Positions 16,651 through 25,426 of a stretch of DNA of 64,000 nucleotides are shown in pieces. Source of the stretch: Bacteroidota bacterium (GTDB lineage: Bacteria; Bacteroidota; Bacteroidia; Cytophagales; Cytophagaceae); assembly GCA_023428135.1 (NCBI GenBank), contig JAEYZG010000009.1, positions 48,890-112,889 on the forward strand. The letters run 5' to 3'. Position 1 is the first letter of the stretch. The number at the start of each line of letters is the position of its first letter. Both the position numbers and the translations under genes were made by a program. Below the pieces are notes generated by a model. The model saw only the letters and a program-made list of their open reading frames with translations, did no database searches and was not told the origin of the DNA.

Positions 16651-18078
16651 ATGACAGATATCGGGAAAATACCAGAAAATAGATACAAGAATAAGTGGCT
16701 TATCCTTGCCAATGTAGCATTTGGGGTTTTAATGGCTACGCTGGACGGAAGTATTGTAAATATTGCCCTTCCTACGATTAAAACGGAGCTTCAGGCTGGC
16801 AGTGCTGTTCAATGGATTGTAATATCATATTTTCTTACTACTACCGGAACTCTGCTGATCATGGGCAGGATCTCTGATATCATAGGGCCGAAGCCAGTAT
16901 ATGTATCAGGTTTTATAATATTTACAATTGGTTCATTGCTCTGTGGTATTGCTCCCGGAATATGGTATTTGACAGCTTTTAGAGTAGTTCAGGGAATAGG
17001 AGCATCTATGTTGTTCGCTGTTGGGCCTGCGATCATTGCAAATGTTTTTGAGCCCAGAGATCGTGGGAAGGCTTTAGGTCTAATCGGTACCATTGTCGCA
17101 ACCGGTAATAGTCTTGGTCCTGTGTTGGGCGGAGTCTTACTGGGATCATTGGGATGGAAAAGTATATTTTTTGTAAATGTTCCGCTTGGTATTATTGCAG
17201 TTGTATTTACGCTCAGAAATATTCCCGGCGGAGCTGTAAAGAAAAAAGAGTATTTTGATTATCCCGGGGCATTGTTGTTTCTTGCCGGAGCGATATTGTT
17301 TTTGATTGGACTTTATCTCGGGCCATTGGATGATTTCGGATGGAACAACAAAATCGTGATATTGAATATTATAGCAGGGGTAATGCTTCTAGCCTGTTTT
17401 TTCTTTTGGCAGAAAAAGGCACCGGTCCCTATGCTCAACTTTGCTTTGTTTAAAAGGAAAAACTATAGTTATTCAATTATATCGGCATGGCTGGCTTTTA
17501 CATCTACCGGTGCAAACTTTTTTATCTTACCATTTTACCTCCAGCAAATTTTGAACTACCCTCCTGAAAAGGCTGGTTTTATATTGCTTGCAGGTCCTGC
17601 CACACTAGCCTTTATAGCTCCTATAGGAGGTTTTCTTTCCGATAAAATTGGTCCTCGATTTATTGCAACTGTAGGTCTCTTGATTTCTGCTACTGGTTAT
17701 TTTTCATTTACTTTTATTACGGAAAACTGGGACTGGCATCAGATTGTCTGGAGGAGCGCTTTGATTAGCTTTGGCTTTGGATTGTTTCAATCACCCAATA
17801 GTTCCAGAGCTTTAAATTCTGCTCCCGCACACCTTCGAGGTGTTGGAAGCAGTGCACTTGCTTTTATGAGAAATTTAGGACTTCTGATGGGTGTATCAAT
17901 AGCAGCAGCCATCTGGTATTCATTCAGAAAGAAAATTGCATATTCATCAGGTATTGAGGAGTTAAGCAGCCATGCCCAGGTTTATGGAATGCACTTTGTA
18001 TATTATGCGCTGACGTTTTTTGTACTTAGCGCTGCTATATTGTCTTACCTCAATATTCCGGAAAATGCAGAGGATTAA
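16651..18078 (+). CDS. MFS multidrug exporter, DHA2 (14-helix) family
   Basis: Major facilitator superfamily protein of 475 residues with about fourteen membrane segments. Signatures of the EmrB/QacA drug:H+ antiporter family are visible: LDGSIVNIALPTI (helix 1), motif A GRISDIIGPKPVY (about 71-83), and motif C region GNSLGPVLGGVLLG (about 155-168). Family members extrude hydrophobic cations, bile acids or antibiotics; the substrate here is unknown. No membrane-fusion partner or regulator gene is adjacent. It ends six bases before the convergent deoxyribosyltransferase-like gene. Confidence 0.93.
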   Translation: MTDIGKIPENRYKNKWLILANVAFGVLMATLDGSIVNIALPTIKTELQAGSAVQWIVISYFLTTTGTLLIMGRISDIIGPKPVYVSGFIIFTIGSLLCGIAPGIWYLTAFRVVQGIGASMLFAVGPAIIANVFEPRDRGKALGLIGTIVATGNSLGPVLGGVLLGSLGWKSIFFVNVPLGIIAVVFTLRNIPGGAVKKKEYFDYPGALLFLAGAILFLIGLYLGPLDDFGWNNKIVILNIIAGVMLLACFFFWQKKAPVPMLNFALFKRKNYSYSIISAWLAFTSTGANFFILPFYLQQILNYPPEKAGFILLAGPATLAFIAPIGGFLSDKIGPRFIATVGLLISATGYFSFTFITENWDWHQIVWRSALISFGFGLFQSPNSSRALNSAPAHLRGVGSSALAFMRNLGLLMGVSIAAAIWYSFRKKIAYSSGIEELSSHAQVYGMHFVYYALTFFVLSAAILSYLNIPENAED

Positions 18079-18084
18079 TTACAA

Positions 18085-18570
18085 TTAACCCAAAGCTTCT
18101 ATACATTCTTCAAAGGTTCTGAAAATTTTGCCTCCTGACTGAACTATAGCATAGTGTATCATGAGGTTTATACAGTGACCAAAATTTTCCACTTCACTGT
18201 ATTCTGGCTGTTTGGAGAGATCAAACATTTTTTTTGTAGTTTCCGGAATTGTACATTCAGGTTCAGTACAGTAGGCATATATTTTTTTCTTTTTACCGAA
18301 TGCCATCCCAATTTCAAAAGCAGTACCATCGTCCATACAGGCTCCGCGGAAGGGATCGATATTAGCTACTACAATATCAGCCATTTCTATCATCTGGATA
18401 TTTCCATTGAATATCTGTTCACATACCAGTTCGGCTTTTGTTGGGTCGATCTGATTATCCAGTGGTATCAAGGCTTTATGTCCTTTCGAAGAAAGAAAAC
18501 TATTTAATTTATCAAAATGCTCTTTAGCATTTTGCCTGAATACGTCAGGTCCGGCAAGGTAGATTTTCAT
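18085..18570 (-). CDS. Nucleoside 2-deoxyribosyltransferase family protein
   Basis: Cytosolic protein of 161 residues in the nucleoside 2-deoxyribosyltransferase superfamily. The start MKIYLAGPDVFRQNA carries the substrate-binding glycine turn; the ADIVVANIDPFRGACMDDGTAFEIGMAFGKKKKIYAY segment (about 64-100) holds the Asp pair and the catalytic-type Glu in TAFEIG. Such enzymes transfer deoxyribose between bases or hydrolyse deoxynucleoside 5'-phosphates, acting in nucleotide salvage. Which reaction applies here cannot be told from sequence. Confidence 0.88.
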   Translation of the reverse strand: MKIYLAGPDVFRQNAKEHFDKLNSFLSSKGHKALIPLDNQIDPTKAELVCEQIFNGNIQMIEMADIVVANIDPFRGACMDDGTAFEIGMAFGKKKKIYAYCTEPECTIPETTKKMFDLSKQPEYSEVENFGHCINLMIHYAIVQSGGKIFRTFEECIEALG

Positions 18571-19024
18571 GTTGATAGTATCGTTAATAGGACAAGATAA
18601 AGTAAATTTTTTCGTTGTCAGTGAATTGTTTAAAATGGATTTTTTTAGAAAAATACTTATCTCTCAAATTTAAAGTGTCAATTCAATTCATATATTTTCT
18701 GAGTAGTCCTTGGATTACAATTGCTTTATTTATGAATTGAATAAAAAAGAGATCATTTTGGAAGGTTGAAAAAGTTTCTTGTAATCAAATAGTTATAGTT
18801 GAGAGTTTAAAAGGATGTGAAAAAGTTGTTATTTTTTATCATAGTTATATTTAATATCAGAATAGTTAAATAATTTTAGCAGCTAAACTGATTACTTATT
18901 TTCCTTTTAACAGTATTAAAGAGGAATAATTCAATCTGTATTATCTCTTCATTTTGTATTTATTGAAGAAAAGACCGCATTTCTTCCGAATACAATCAAG
19001 TCATTTATAAAAGCTTAAGGATTA
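18571..19024. other. Intergenic region with nested inverted repeats
   Basis: A 454-base AT-rich region between divergent genes. ATTCAATTCATA (18681-18692) is repeated in perfect inverse orientation as TATGAATTGAAT (18731-18742), followed by AAAAAAG. GATTACAA (18713-18720) and TTGTAATC (18779-18786) form another inverted pair. Nothing coding was recognised; it may host the promoter for the surface protein gene. Confidence 0.4.
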
Positions 19025-21898
19025 ATGAATAAGCATCTTGCTTTTCTGAAAAAAATCGGTCTGTTGCTATTGCTCTCAGCCCTCTCATGTATTCAGCCTT
19101 TATCGGCTCAAACTCCTTTGGTACTGAACCAATATGCTAAGGTAATTGATTTTCCATCCTGCAATCCCTGTCTGAATCCTTGTAATAAAGTCACTGTTGA
19201 TGATGTCACGCCATTTGCTGTTGGTGATGAAGTGCTTCTTATTCAAATGAAAGGTGCTGATATCAGCTGGGCTCAGGATACTACATTTGGAGACATTATT
19301 ACTTATGGCAGTACAGGTTTCCATGAAGTCCTTTCTATCGCAGCAATTGATGTGGCTACCAAACTCATAACATTCGATAATACCATAGGGGGAAATTATT
19401 CTGTTGATGGAAAGGTGCAGCTTGTCAAGAAGTTTATAGCTCCCGGAAATTATACTGTTCCTGTCGGAGGGATCACATGTGCTCCCTGGGATGGAAATAA
19501 AGGCGGGGTATTGTTTATGGAGGTAAACGGGACTATGTCGCTTTCCGGAAGCATAGATGTTACAGGTATGGGTTTCAGGGGAGCGGTAAACCCAAACAGC
19601 AATCTGGATATTACCGAATGTGGAACAGGAGGCCCTGCAGGTGATGAATTTGCGAATGGAATATTTTTTCTCGATGGTGCTAATCTTCAATGGGCGGGAC
19701 GAAAAGGAGAAGGTATAGCTGAATTTAGAAATCCTCAATATGAGCTTGGAACAGGTAAGCTAGCCAATGGTGGAGGCGGTGGGTTAAATCACAATGCCGG
19801 AGGAGGAGGAGGTTCTAACATGGGAGCAGGTGGAAAAGGAGGGGATTCCTATTCGGGGATATCCAATGAAATTTGTGGTGTGATTTCGAATGGATCTGGA
19901 GGCGTTGCACTTGATAGAATGGGTGGTTTGCGTCTGTTTCTTGGTGGAGGCGGTGGTGCGGGACATGAGAATAACCACAGAGGAAACTCAGGTGGTGATG
20001 GTGGTGGTATCATTGTCATAAAGGCAGACAAAATTGAAGGTAATGGAAATAAAATTATCTCAGATGGTTTTATTGGCTTCAACTATGATAATATTCAGGG
20101 AGGAAAAGGTGAAAATGATGGTGGCGGAGGAGGAGGTGCCGGTGGTTCTATTAAAATAGAATGCAATGATTTTGGTACTACACCTCTTACTATCCAGGCC
20201 AGAGGAGGTAATGGGGGAAGCCTTAACGCACAGGAACACGGGCCTGGTGGCGGTGGAGGAGGCGGTCTGGTGTGTTTTAATGCTGCTTCTATTAGCAATC
20301 CTTTGGTAAATGTTGTTTCAGAAGGTGGCAATCCCGGGCTAACTGCCGGTGATACTGTGAGTTATAGTGCTCAGGCTGGCGCTCCTGGTATAACAGGTTT
20401 TTCCTGCTCTACTATTTCTTCTCAACCTCCAAAAGTTATTCTGTTTTCAGCTGGTAGTGACCAAACCCTTTGTAATCCTGGTGTAGCAGTTCTTGATACA
20501 AAACTGGAAAAGACAGGAACTACCTTTACGTGGTATAAAGATGGAGTGGAGCTGACTGCAGAAAAAGATTCGGTTTATACAACGAATATTCCAGGTATAT
20601 ATGTGGTGAAGGTGGTAACAGCTAATTGTTCATCTACAGATACTGTCGTAATTAAAAAAATAGGAAATGAGGTTCCTGTAAATCAGTATTTCTGCGATAA
20701 CGCTGGTCCTGCAACAGTAACGCTTGAAGTAGGGAATCCGGAAGCAGCAGCTAAATATGGTTGGTTTACCGAGCAAACAGGAGGTGCACTGGTTCATGTA
20801 GGAAACAGTTATACCGTATCGGGATTAACCAAGGATACTATTTTCTATGTTGTAGATACAGTTAAGGTAACCACTGTTTTTGGGCCTACCGGAGCAGGAG
20901 CAGCTCAGGAGTATTATATTTCCGATGCTAACCATAATAATATAACTATCCAGGAAGAATTAAGAAAATTTAATGTAATTGCTCCGATAAAGCTCAAATC
21001 AGTGGAACTAAGAGCAGCTCTTTATGCTGGCGGCTGTGGAGGAAACCCATCTACAAGGAGTGTTACCGTTGAACTTTTTCAAAATGGTGTAGCTACAGGA
21101 CAAACAGCAACAGGAACTATTCAATGCGATGTGCCTACAAAAGTTGTTTTAGATTTTGACATTCCTCCGGGAAATAACTATGAATTAAGAATTGAGGATA
21201 TTGATGCAGCATTTTTCAAAATAAGTGATGAAGAAGAAGCTTTTTCTATACCTTTAATAATGACTCTTCTTCCCAATCAGAAGAAATCGGGAGCTTTCTT
21301 TAACTGGGAAGTAGAATACGGAGCTCCATGCGGTAGAATGCCAATCTGGGCTAAAAAGAGCTGTCCGCTTCCTCTGATGCTCTTATCATTTAGAGGTGTT
21401 AGTCAGGATGGTGTAGCAAATCTTTATTGGTCTACCGCATTAGAGAGAAATGTTGAAGGCTTTATAATTGAAAGCAGTAGTGATGGATTCTATTTTGAAT
21501 CAAAAGGGTTTGTATTGGCTAGTGGTCTAGGACATTACAAGTTTCAGGATGAGAATGAAGGAACTAGTTTTTATTACAGACTTAAAATCGTAGATAAAGA
21601 TGGTACTTTTGCATACAGTCCTATCATACATCTGAAAGGCGATAGTGAAGACTTTATCAACCTTTTTCCAAATCCAGCTTCGGAGATATTGTACCTTCAA
21701 ATCGTAACTTCCGGACAATTATTCGTGTTGGTTGAATTAACGGATGTTGTAGGAAAACAGATTTTAACAAAAGAGCAAGTTGTTGAAAAAGGCCTGAATG
21801 CGCTTTCATTTAACATAGCCTCATTACAAACAGGAGTTTACTTTCTGAGTATATTAACGGAAAGAGGAGTTGAAGTAAGAAAGTTTGAAAAGAGGTAA
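19025..21898 (+). CDS. Large Gly-rich secreted surface protein with C-terminal sorting domain
   Basis: Exported protein of 957 residues with a signal peptide (cleavage near LSAQ). The region from 225 to about 430 contains repeated polyglycine clusters (GGGGGLNHNAGGGGGS, GGGGGAGH, GGGGGGAGG, GPGGGGGGG) between short beta-strand motifs, suggestive of an extended, non-enzymatic fold. This is followed by an Ig-like segment (about 480-545), a beta-sandwich-like region, and a C-terminal module LFPNPASEILYLQI ... DVVGKQ ... LQTGVYFLSI typical of type IX secretion sorting domain A. It is probably exposed on the cell surface or released; adhesion or polymer binding is plausible but unproved. Confidence 0.85.
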   Translation: MNKHLAFLKKIGLLLLLSALSCIQPLSAQTPLVLNQYAKVIDFPSCNPCLNPCNKVTVDDVTPFAVGDEVLLIQMKGADISWAQDTTFGDIITYGSTGFHEVLSIAAIDVATKLITFDNTIGGNYSVDGKVQLVKKFIAPGNYTVPVGGITCAPWDGNKGGVLFMEVNGTMSLSGSIDVTGMGFRGAVNPNSNLDITECGTGGPAGDEFANGIFFLDGANLQWAGRKGEGIAEFRNPQYELGTGKLANGGGGGLNHNAGGGGGSNMGAGGKGGDSYSGISNEICGVISNGSGGVALDRMGGLRLFLGGGGGAGHENNHRGNSGGDGGGIIVIKADKIEGNGNKIISDGFIGFNYDNIQGGKGENDGGGGGGAGGSIKIECNDFGTTPLTIQARGGNGGSLNAQEHGPGGGGGGGLVCFNAASISNPLVNVVSEGGNPGLTAGDTVSYSAQAGAPGITGFSCSTISSQPPKVILFSAGSDQTLCNPGVAVLDTKLEKTGTTFTWYKDGVELTAEKDSVYTTNIPGIYVVKVVTANCSSTDTVVIKKIGNEVPVNQYFCDNAGPATVTLEVGNPEAAAKYGWFTEQTGGALVHVGNSYTVSGLTKDTIFYVVDTVKVTTVFGPTGAGAAQEYYISDANHNNITIQEELRKFNVIAPIKLKSVELRAALYAGGCGGNPSTRSVTVELFQNGVATGQTATGTIQCDVPTKVVLDFDIPPGNNYELRIEDIDAAFFKISDEEEAFSIPLIMTLLPNQKKSGAFFNWEVEYGAPCGRMPIWAKKSCPLPLMLLSFRGVSQDGVANLYWSTALERNVEGFIIESSSDGFYFESKGFVLASGLGHYKFQDENEGTSFYYRLKIVDKDGTFAYSPIIHLKGDSEDFINLFPNPASEILYLQIVTSGQLFVLVELTDVVGKQILTKEQVVEKGLNALSFNIASLQTGVYFLSILTERGVEVRKFEKR

Positions 21899-21997
21899 AA
21901 GCAATCTATGGAAGTGGAATTAGCTTAGAAAATTTATGATATTTTTTGAAGCGTTTTCGCTTGATCTGAATGTTTAAATTATTGGATCATTAAGTTG

Positions 21998-22036
21998 AAA
22001 AAAAGAAGAAAAGTAAACTACCTTTCTTCTTTTTTA
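21998..22036. terminator. Bidirectional terminator
   Basis: An A-rich/T-rich hairpin (AAAAAAGAAGAAA pairing with TTTCTTCTTTTTT) lies between the convergent surface protein and fabF genes. It has a low-GC stem but A-run and T-run on both sides. Confidence 0.7.
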
Positions 22037-22042
22037 TGCCCC

Positions 22043-23284
22043 TTACTCTATAAATCTTCTGAATACCGCAATAGCATTATGTCCTCCAAATCCAAATGTA
22101 TTGCTCATTGCCACTTCTACATTGTTTGGTTTATAGTCTCCTGTTACAATTTCAATACCTTGTGAAAGATTAATTTCAGATAGATCATTTGTATTGATAG
22201 TCGGGGGAATAATATTTTCCTCAATACTCTTAATTGCTATAGTAGCTTCCACTGCTCCGGCAGCTCCAAGCAAATGGCCCGTCATGGATTTGGTAGCGCT
22301 TATATGTAGCTTTTGACCATTAAATAATCTGTCTATTGCTGCAAGCTCACTTGGATCTCCAAGTGGCGTGGAGGTTGCATGGCAATTGATATAGTCCACC
22401 TCTGAAGGTGAAATGTGTGCGTCTTCCAAAGCATCTTTCATGGCAAGGTAAGCACCGATTCCTTCCGGATGTGTGGCGGTAATATGATAAGCATCTGCTG
22501 CAAGTCCTCCACCAATGATTTCTGCATAGATTCTTGCTCCCCGTGATTTTGCATGTTCAAGTTCTTCAAGAATCAATGTACCACTGCCTTCTCCGAGTAC
22601 AAAGCCATCTCTTGTTTTATCAAAAGGCCGGGAAGCTTTTGAATATTCTTCATTATTTTCAGATAAAGCTTTCATCGCATTAAAACCACCGATACCTGCG
22701 TCAATAACAGGAGCTTCTGAACCGCCTGCTATAATTATATTAGCTTTTCCCAATCTTATATAGTTAAAAGCGTCAATGATAGCATTGGTTGATGAAGCAC
22801 AGGCTGAGACTGTTCCGAAATTTATCCCCCGTAAGCCAAATTTTATGGAGATATAACCCGGCACGATATCCGAAATCATCTTGGTAATGAAAAAGGGATT
22901 AAACTTTGGCACTTTACTCTGAGCATATGCCAGCACTTCTTCCTGAAAGGTGACAAAGCCACCAATGCCCGAAGACCATATTACACCAACTTTGTCTTTA
23001 TTGATTCTATCAAAGTTGACTGCGGAATCTTTTATAGCTTCCTCTGTACTGGCAATTCCATATTGACAAAACAGGTCCATTTTGCGGGATTCTTTTTTAT
23101 CAAGAAAATCTAAAGGATTAAAATTTTGTACCTCACAGGCAAATTTTGTCTTGAAGTGAGTGGTGTCGAATCTTGATATAAGGTTTGCTCCGCTTTTCCC
23201 TTGCTTCACTGAACTCCAAAAATTCTGGATAGAATTACCGATTGGAGTAATTGCTCCCATACCTGTTATTACAACTCGTTTCAT
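22043..23284 (-). CDS. fabF: Beta-ketoacyl-ACP synthase II (FabF-like)
   Basis: Condensing enzyme of 413 residues that elongates acyl-ACP with malonyl-ACP in fatty-acid synthesis. The thiolase-fold catalytic residues are visible: Cys162 in VSACASST, His302 in CHATSTPLGD, Lys332 in SATKSM and His337 in TGHLLGAAG; the GFGGHNA C-terminal signature is intact. It is not beside acpP or other fab genes but beside a TetR-family regulator gene, with matching palindromes before both. This suggests a regulated, possibly accessory, FabF paralogue. It might instead be the housekeeping enzyme with a local regulator. Confidence 0.92.
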   Translation of the reverse strand: MKRVVITGMGAITPIGNSIQNFWSSVKQGKSGANLISRFDTTHFKTKFACEVQNFNPLDFLDKKESRKMDLFCQYGIASTEEAIKDSAVNFDRINKDKVGVIWSSGIGGFVTFQEEVLAYAQSKVPKFNPFFITKMISDIVPGYISIKFGLRGINFGTVSACASSTNAIIDAFNYIRLGKANIIIAGGSEAPVIDAGIGGFNAMKALSENNEEYSKASRPFDKTRDGFVLGEGSGTLILEELEHAKSRGARIYAEIIGGGLAADAYHITATHPEGIGAYLAMKDALEDAHISPSEVDYINCHATSTPLGDPSELAAIDRLFNGQKLHISATKSMTGHLLGAAGAVEATIAIKSIEENIIPPTINTNDLSEINLSQGIEIVTGDYKPNNVEVAMSNTFGFGGHNAIAVFRRFIE

Positions 23285-23312
23285 ATGAGTTTTATTTAGA
23301 TTTATAAATTAT

Positions 23313-23330
23313 ACTTATTAGTAAGTAAGT
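23313..23330. promoter_or_regulatory. Putative TetR operator upstream of fabF
   Basis: ACTTATTAGTAAGTAAGT (23313-23330) lies 29 bases upstream of the fabF start. It differs by one base from the near-perfect palindrome upstream of tetR (23935-23952). Two copies beside the two genes are best explained as operators for the TetR-family protein. Confidence 0.7.
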
Positions 23331-23347
23331 TATTTTTTCAAATTTTT

Positions 23348-23905
23348 TTATTGTCGGTTTAGTTCGTTGATAATCGCATTTTTAACACTTGTGAAACTAT
23401 CCGGTCCCATTATTTTGGCCATTTGAACTGCTGCCATGATGGAGGTGATAATAAGCAAAGCCTTGGTTCGGGGATCACCTTTATATGTCAGACTTCCTTT
23501 TTTAAGCCCTTCTTCGATTACGCCCGTAAACCAGTCGCCTACAAGGTTCACGAATACGGTAAGTTTCTGCTGAATTTTTTCGTCAATGGTATCCCAGTCT
23601 GTTGCTAGTGTGCCCACGAGACAAACTTTATTATTTGTCTGAATCTGCTCGTAAATATTGAGAAATGCTTCTACTTTCTCTGGTTCGGAAAGGGGAGCTA
23701 CAGCTTTTATAAAATGATCAATTTTTTGAATATGGAGATCTATAACAGCAACCCCAAGGTCGGATTTGGAAGGGAAGTGATAATGAATGGCAGCATTTTT
23801 TACAGACAATACCTTTGATATGTCATTGTAGCTGAATGCATTATAACCTCTTCTTCTGATCAGGTCATCAGCGATATTTATAATAGACTCTTTAGTGGAA
23901 GTCAT
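23348..23905 (-). CDS. TetR family transcriptional regulator
   Basis: Repressor-type regulator of 185 residues. The N-terminal helix-turn-helix is clear: IINIADDLIRRRGYNAFSYNDISKVLSVKNAAIHYHFPSKSDL spans about residues 9-51. The C-terminal ligand-binding domain is helical and hydrophobic (ALLIITSIMAAVQMAKIM). A palindrome lies 30 bases upstream of its own start and a near-copy lies before fabF, so it probably represses itself and fabF and is released by a ligand, perhaps an acyl-CoA or a related lipid. The ligand is inferred from context only. Confidence 0.9.
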   Translation of the reverse strand: MTSTKESIINIADDLIRRRGYNAFSYNDISKVLSVKNAAIHYHFPSKSDLGVAVIDLHIQKIDHFIKAVAPLSEPEKVEAFLNIYEQIQTNNKVCLVGTLATDWDTIDEKIQQKLTVFVNLVGDWFTGVIEEGLKKGSLTYKGDPRTKALLIITSIMAAVQMAKIMGPDSFTSVKNAIINELNRQ

Positions 23906-23933
23906 TGTACTTGTTTTGATAGTACAAATATAG

Positions 23934-23952
23934 TACTTACTAGTAAGTAAGT
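23934..23952. promoter_or_regulatory. Putative TetR operator upstream of tetR
   Basis: TACTTACTAGTAAGTA (23934-23949) is a perfect 16-base palindrome, extended by AGT to 23952. It lies 29 bases upstream of the tetR start codon and recurs with one change at 23313. Confidence 0.75.
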
Positions 23953-23975
23953 AGTGTGAAAGGAGAGGAAAATTA

Positions 23976-24629
23976 TTAGGGTTTGTTGGAAATGTATTTT
24001 TCTAGAACATTCGAATCGGTCATGAAGACCTTTCCTTTGTATGTATCATACAAATGTCCATCAGTTATTATATATTTTCTTTGTCCATTTTTCCATGTAA
24101 TCAATAACCTAGTTGTAAGAGAATACTTCCAAAATCCTGACACATAGTATGCAGACCCAATATCTTTTAGCAATGCTTCAGGTGAAGCGAACTTTATGGT
24201 ATCATTTCCAGACTTAATGATCTCAACTTTTTCTATAGAATTGTCATCGAGATATAGACTAAGATTTTCACTCTTGTTGTGATATTTAATAAAACTCTCT
24301 TTAAATCTTAAGTATTTGGGAATTAGAATAATAAAACAGATGAGAGGAATTAGCAAACTAATCCAAAATGAAGTTTTATTTGAAAGGAAAAATTTAGATA
24401 TTAAAAAACATAGAAGAATACCGGAGGTGAAGATGATCGAAGCTTGAATAAAAAATAATTTTGTATACTCTCCAGAAAGAGATAATCCTATTTTTTCTCC
24501 CTCAGGGAAAACTCCCCAATAACTGAAATTCTTTGCTATAGCTAAAAAAAATCCAATAGTAAGAGTTAAAGAGCTTATCATTAATAAACTAATTCCGATG
24601 ATGTATTTTTTTACTTTCCCAGTTTTCAA
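23976..24629 (-). CDS. Uncharacterised membrane protein
   Basis: Protein of 217 residues not recognised. Three hydrophobic segments (about 9-33, 56-81, 88-104) are followed by a soluble domain of about 110 residues containing SIEKVEIIKSGNDTIKFASPEALLKDI and LLITWKNGQRKYIITDGHLYDTYKGKVF, which looks like a small beta-rich domain. It is isolated, transcribed divergently from the sigma-factor gene. No functional motif was seen. Confidence 0.65.
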   Translation of the reverse strand: MKTGKVKKYIIGISLLMISSLTLTIGFFLAIAKNFSYWGVFPEGEKIGLSLSGEYTKLFFIQASIIFTSGILLCFLISKFFLSNKTSFWISLLIPLICFIILIPKYLRFKESFIKYHNKSENLSLYLDDNSIEKVEIIKSGNDTIKFASPEALLKDIGSAYYVSGFWKYSLTTRLLITWKNGQRKYIITDGHLYDTYKGKVFMTDSNVLEKYISNKP

Positions 24630-24772
24630 TTAAATTATAGTTAGAGGTTAAATTAATATAATCGATATATTAGTTTTTAACAACTTCTTGAGATATTGAT
24701 TAAAAGAATCCTACAACTGTAGTTGGAAAATCAAATTAATATTTCCGACCTTTAGGACGAGTTTAGTTTAGC

Positions 24773-25354
24773 ATGTCTGATAGTATAAACAAGGAACGTA
24801 CAAAAGAAAGTTTTTCTGATCCCGAATCTTTTGAAAGGATTTTCAGAACATACTACGCTCAGCTTTGTCGCTCTGTTTATAGAATAGTTCAGGATAAAGA
24901 CGCTAGTGAAGATATTGTGCAGGAGGTCTTTATGAAGATCTGGACCAAAAAGGATGAACTCTCCATTCATCTAACAGTAAAATCTTATCTCTTTGCTGCA
25001 GCCTACAACAGCTCATTTAATTATTTAAAACAGCGGAAAAAATTTTCGGATACAGAAGAGGAAACCTGGGTTAATATGGCAGGCAATGATAGAGCAGATC
25101 AATCTCTTTATACAGGGGAGCTGGATGAGCATATCAATCAGGCTATCAATAGCTTGCCTCCTGCATGTCGTTCTGTTTTCATATTAAGCAGATATGAAGA
25201 ATTGAGCTATAAAGAAATAGCAGAAACATTGCAGATATCTGTTAAAACTGTTGAAAATCAAATGGTAAAGGCCTTGAAGGTTCTTAGGGAAAAATTAGCA
25301 CCCTTTATTAAAGATGCCATTCTGGCTTTAATTTTTTTACTAAATAATTTCTAA
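24773..25354 (+). CDS. ECF sigma-70 factor (Bacteroidetes expansion type)
   Basis: Extracytoplasmic-function sigma factor of 193 residues. Region 2 is FERIFRTYYAQLCRSVYRIVQDKDASEDIVQEVFMKIW (about 23-60) and region 4 carries the LPPACRSVFILSRYEELSYKEIAETLQISVKTVENQMVKAL helix-turn-helix (about 127-167). It is the FecI-like member of the adjacent envelope-signalling set: FecR 72 bases downstream, then an STN-domain protein and a TonB-dependent receptor. It probably drives transcription of that set or other targets when released by FecR. The gene's upstream region includes the inverted pair CAACT-GT-AGTTG near 24716. Confidence 0.92.
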   Translation: MSDSINKERTKESFSDPESFERIFRTYYAQLCRSVYRIVQDKDASEDIVQEVFMKIWTKKDELSIHLTVKSYLFAAAYNSSFNYLKQRKKFSDTEEETWVNMAGNDRADQSLYTGELDEHINQAINSLPPACRSVFILSRYEELSYKEIAETLQISVKTVENQMVKALKVLREKLAPFIKDAILALIFLLNNF

Positions 25355-25426
25355 AAAAAATTCAGGTAGCGTAGGGGTAATTTAAAATTCGATTGTCATA
25401 GTATCAGATTGGCCAATTAATTAACG

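Noticed and set aside
19100..19738. Minus-strand frame of 212 codons inside the large surface protein gene
   Set aside because: No family features and it lies opposite a gene with signal peptide and sorting domain.
20095..20331. Proline-rich minus-strand frame
   Set aside because: Product is the antisense reading of glycine codons (GGN gives NCC); an artefact of the poly-glycine region.
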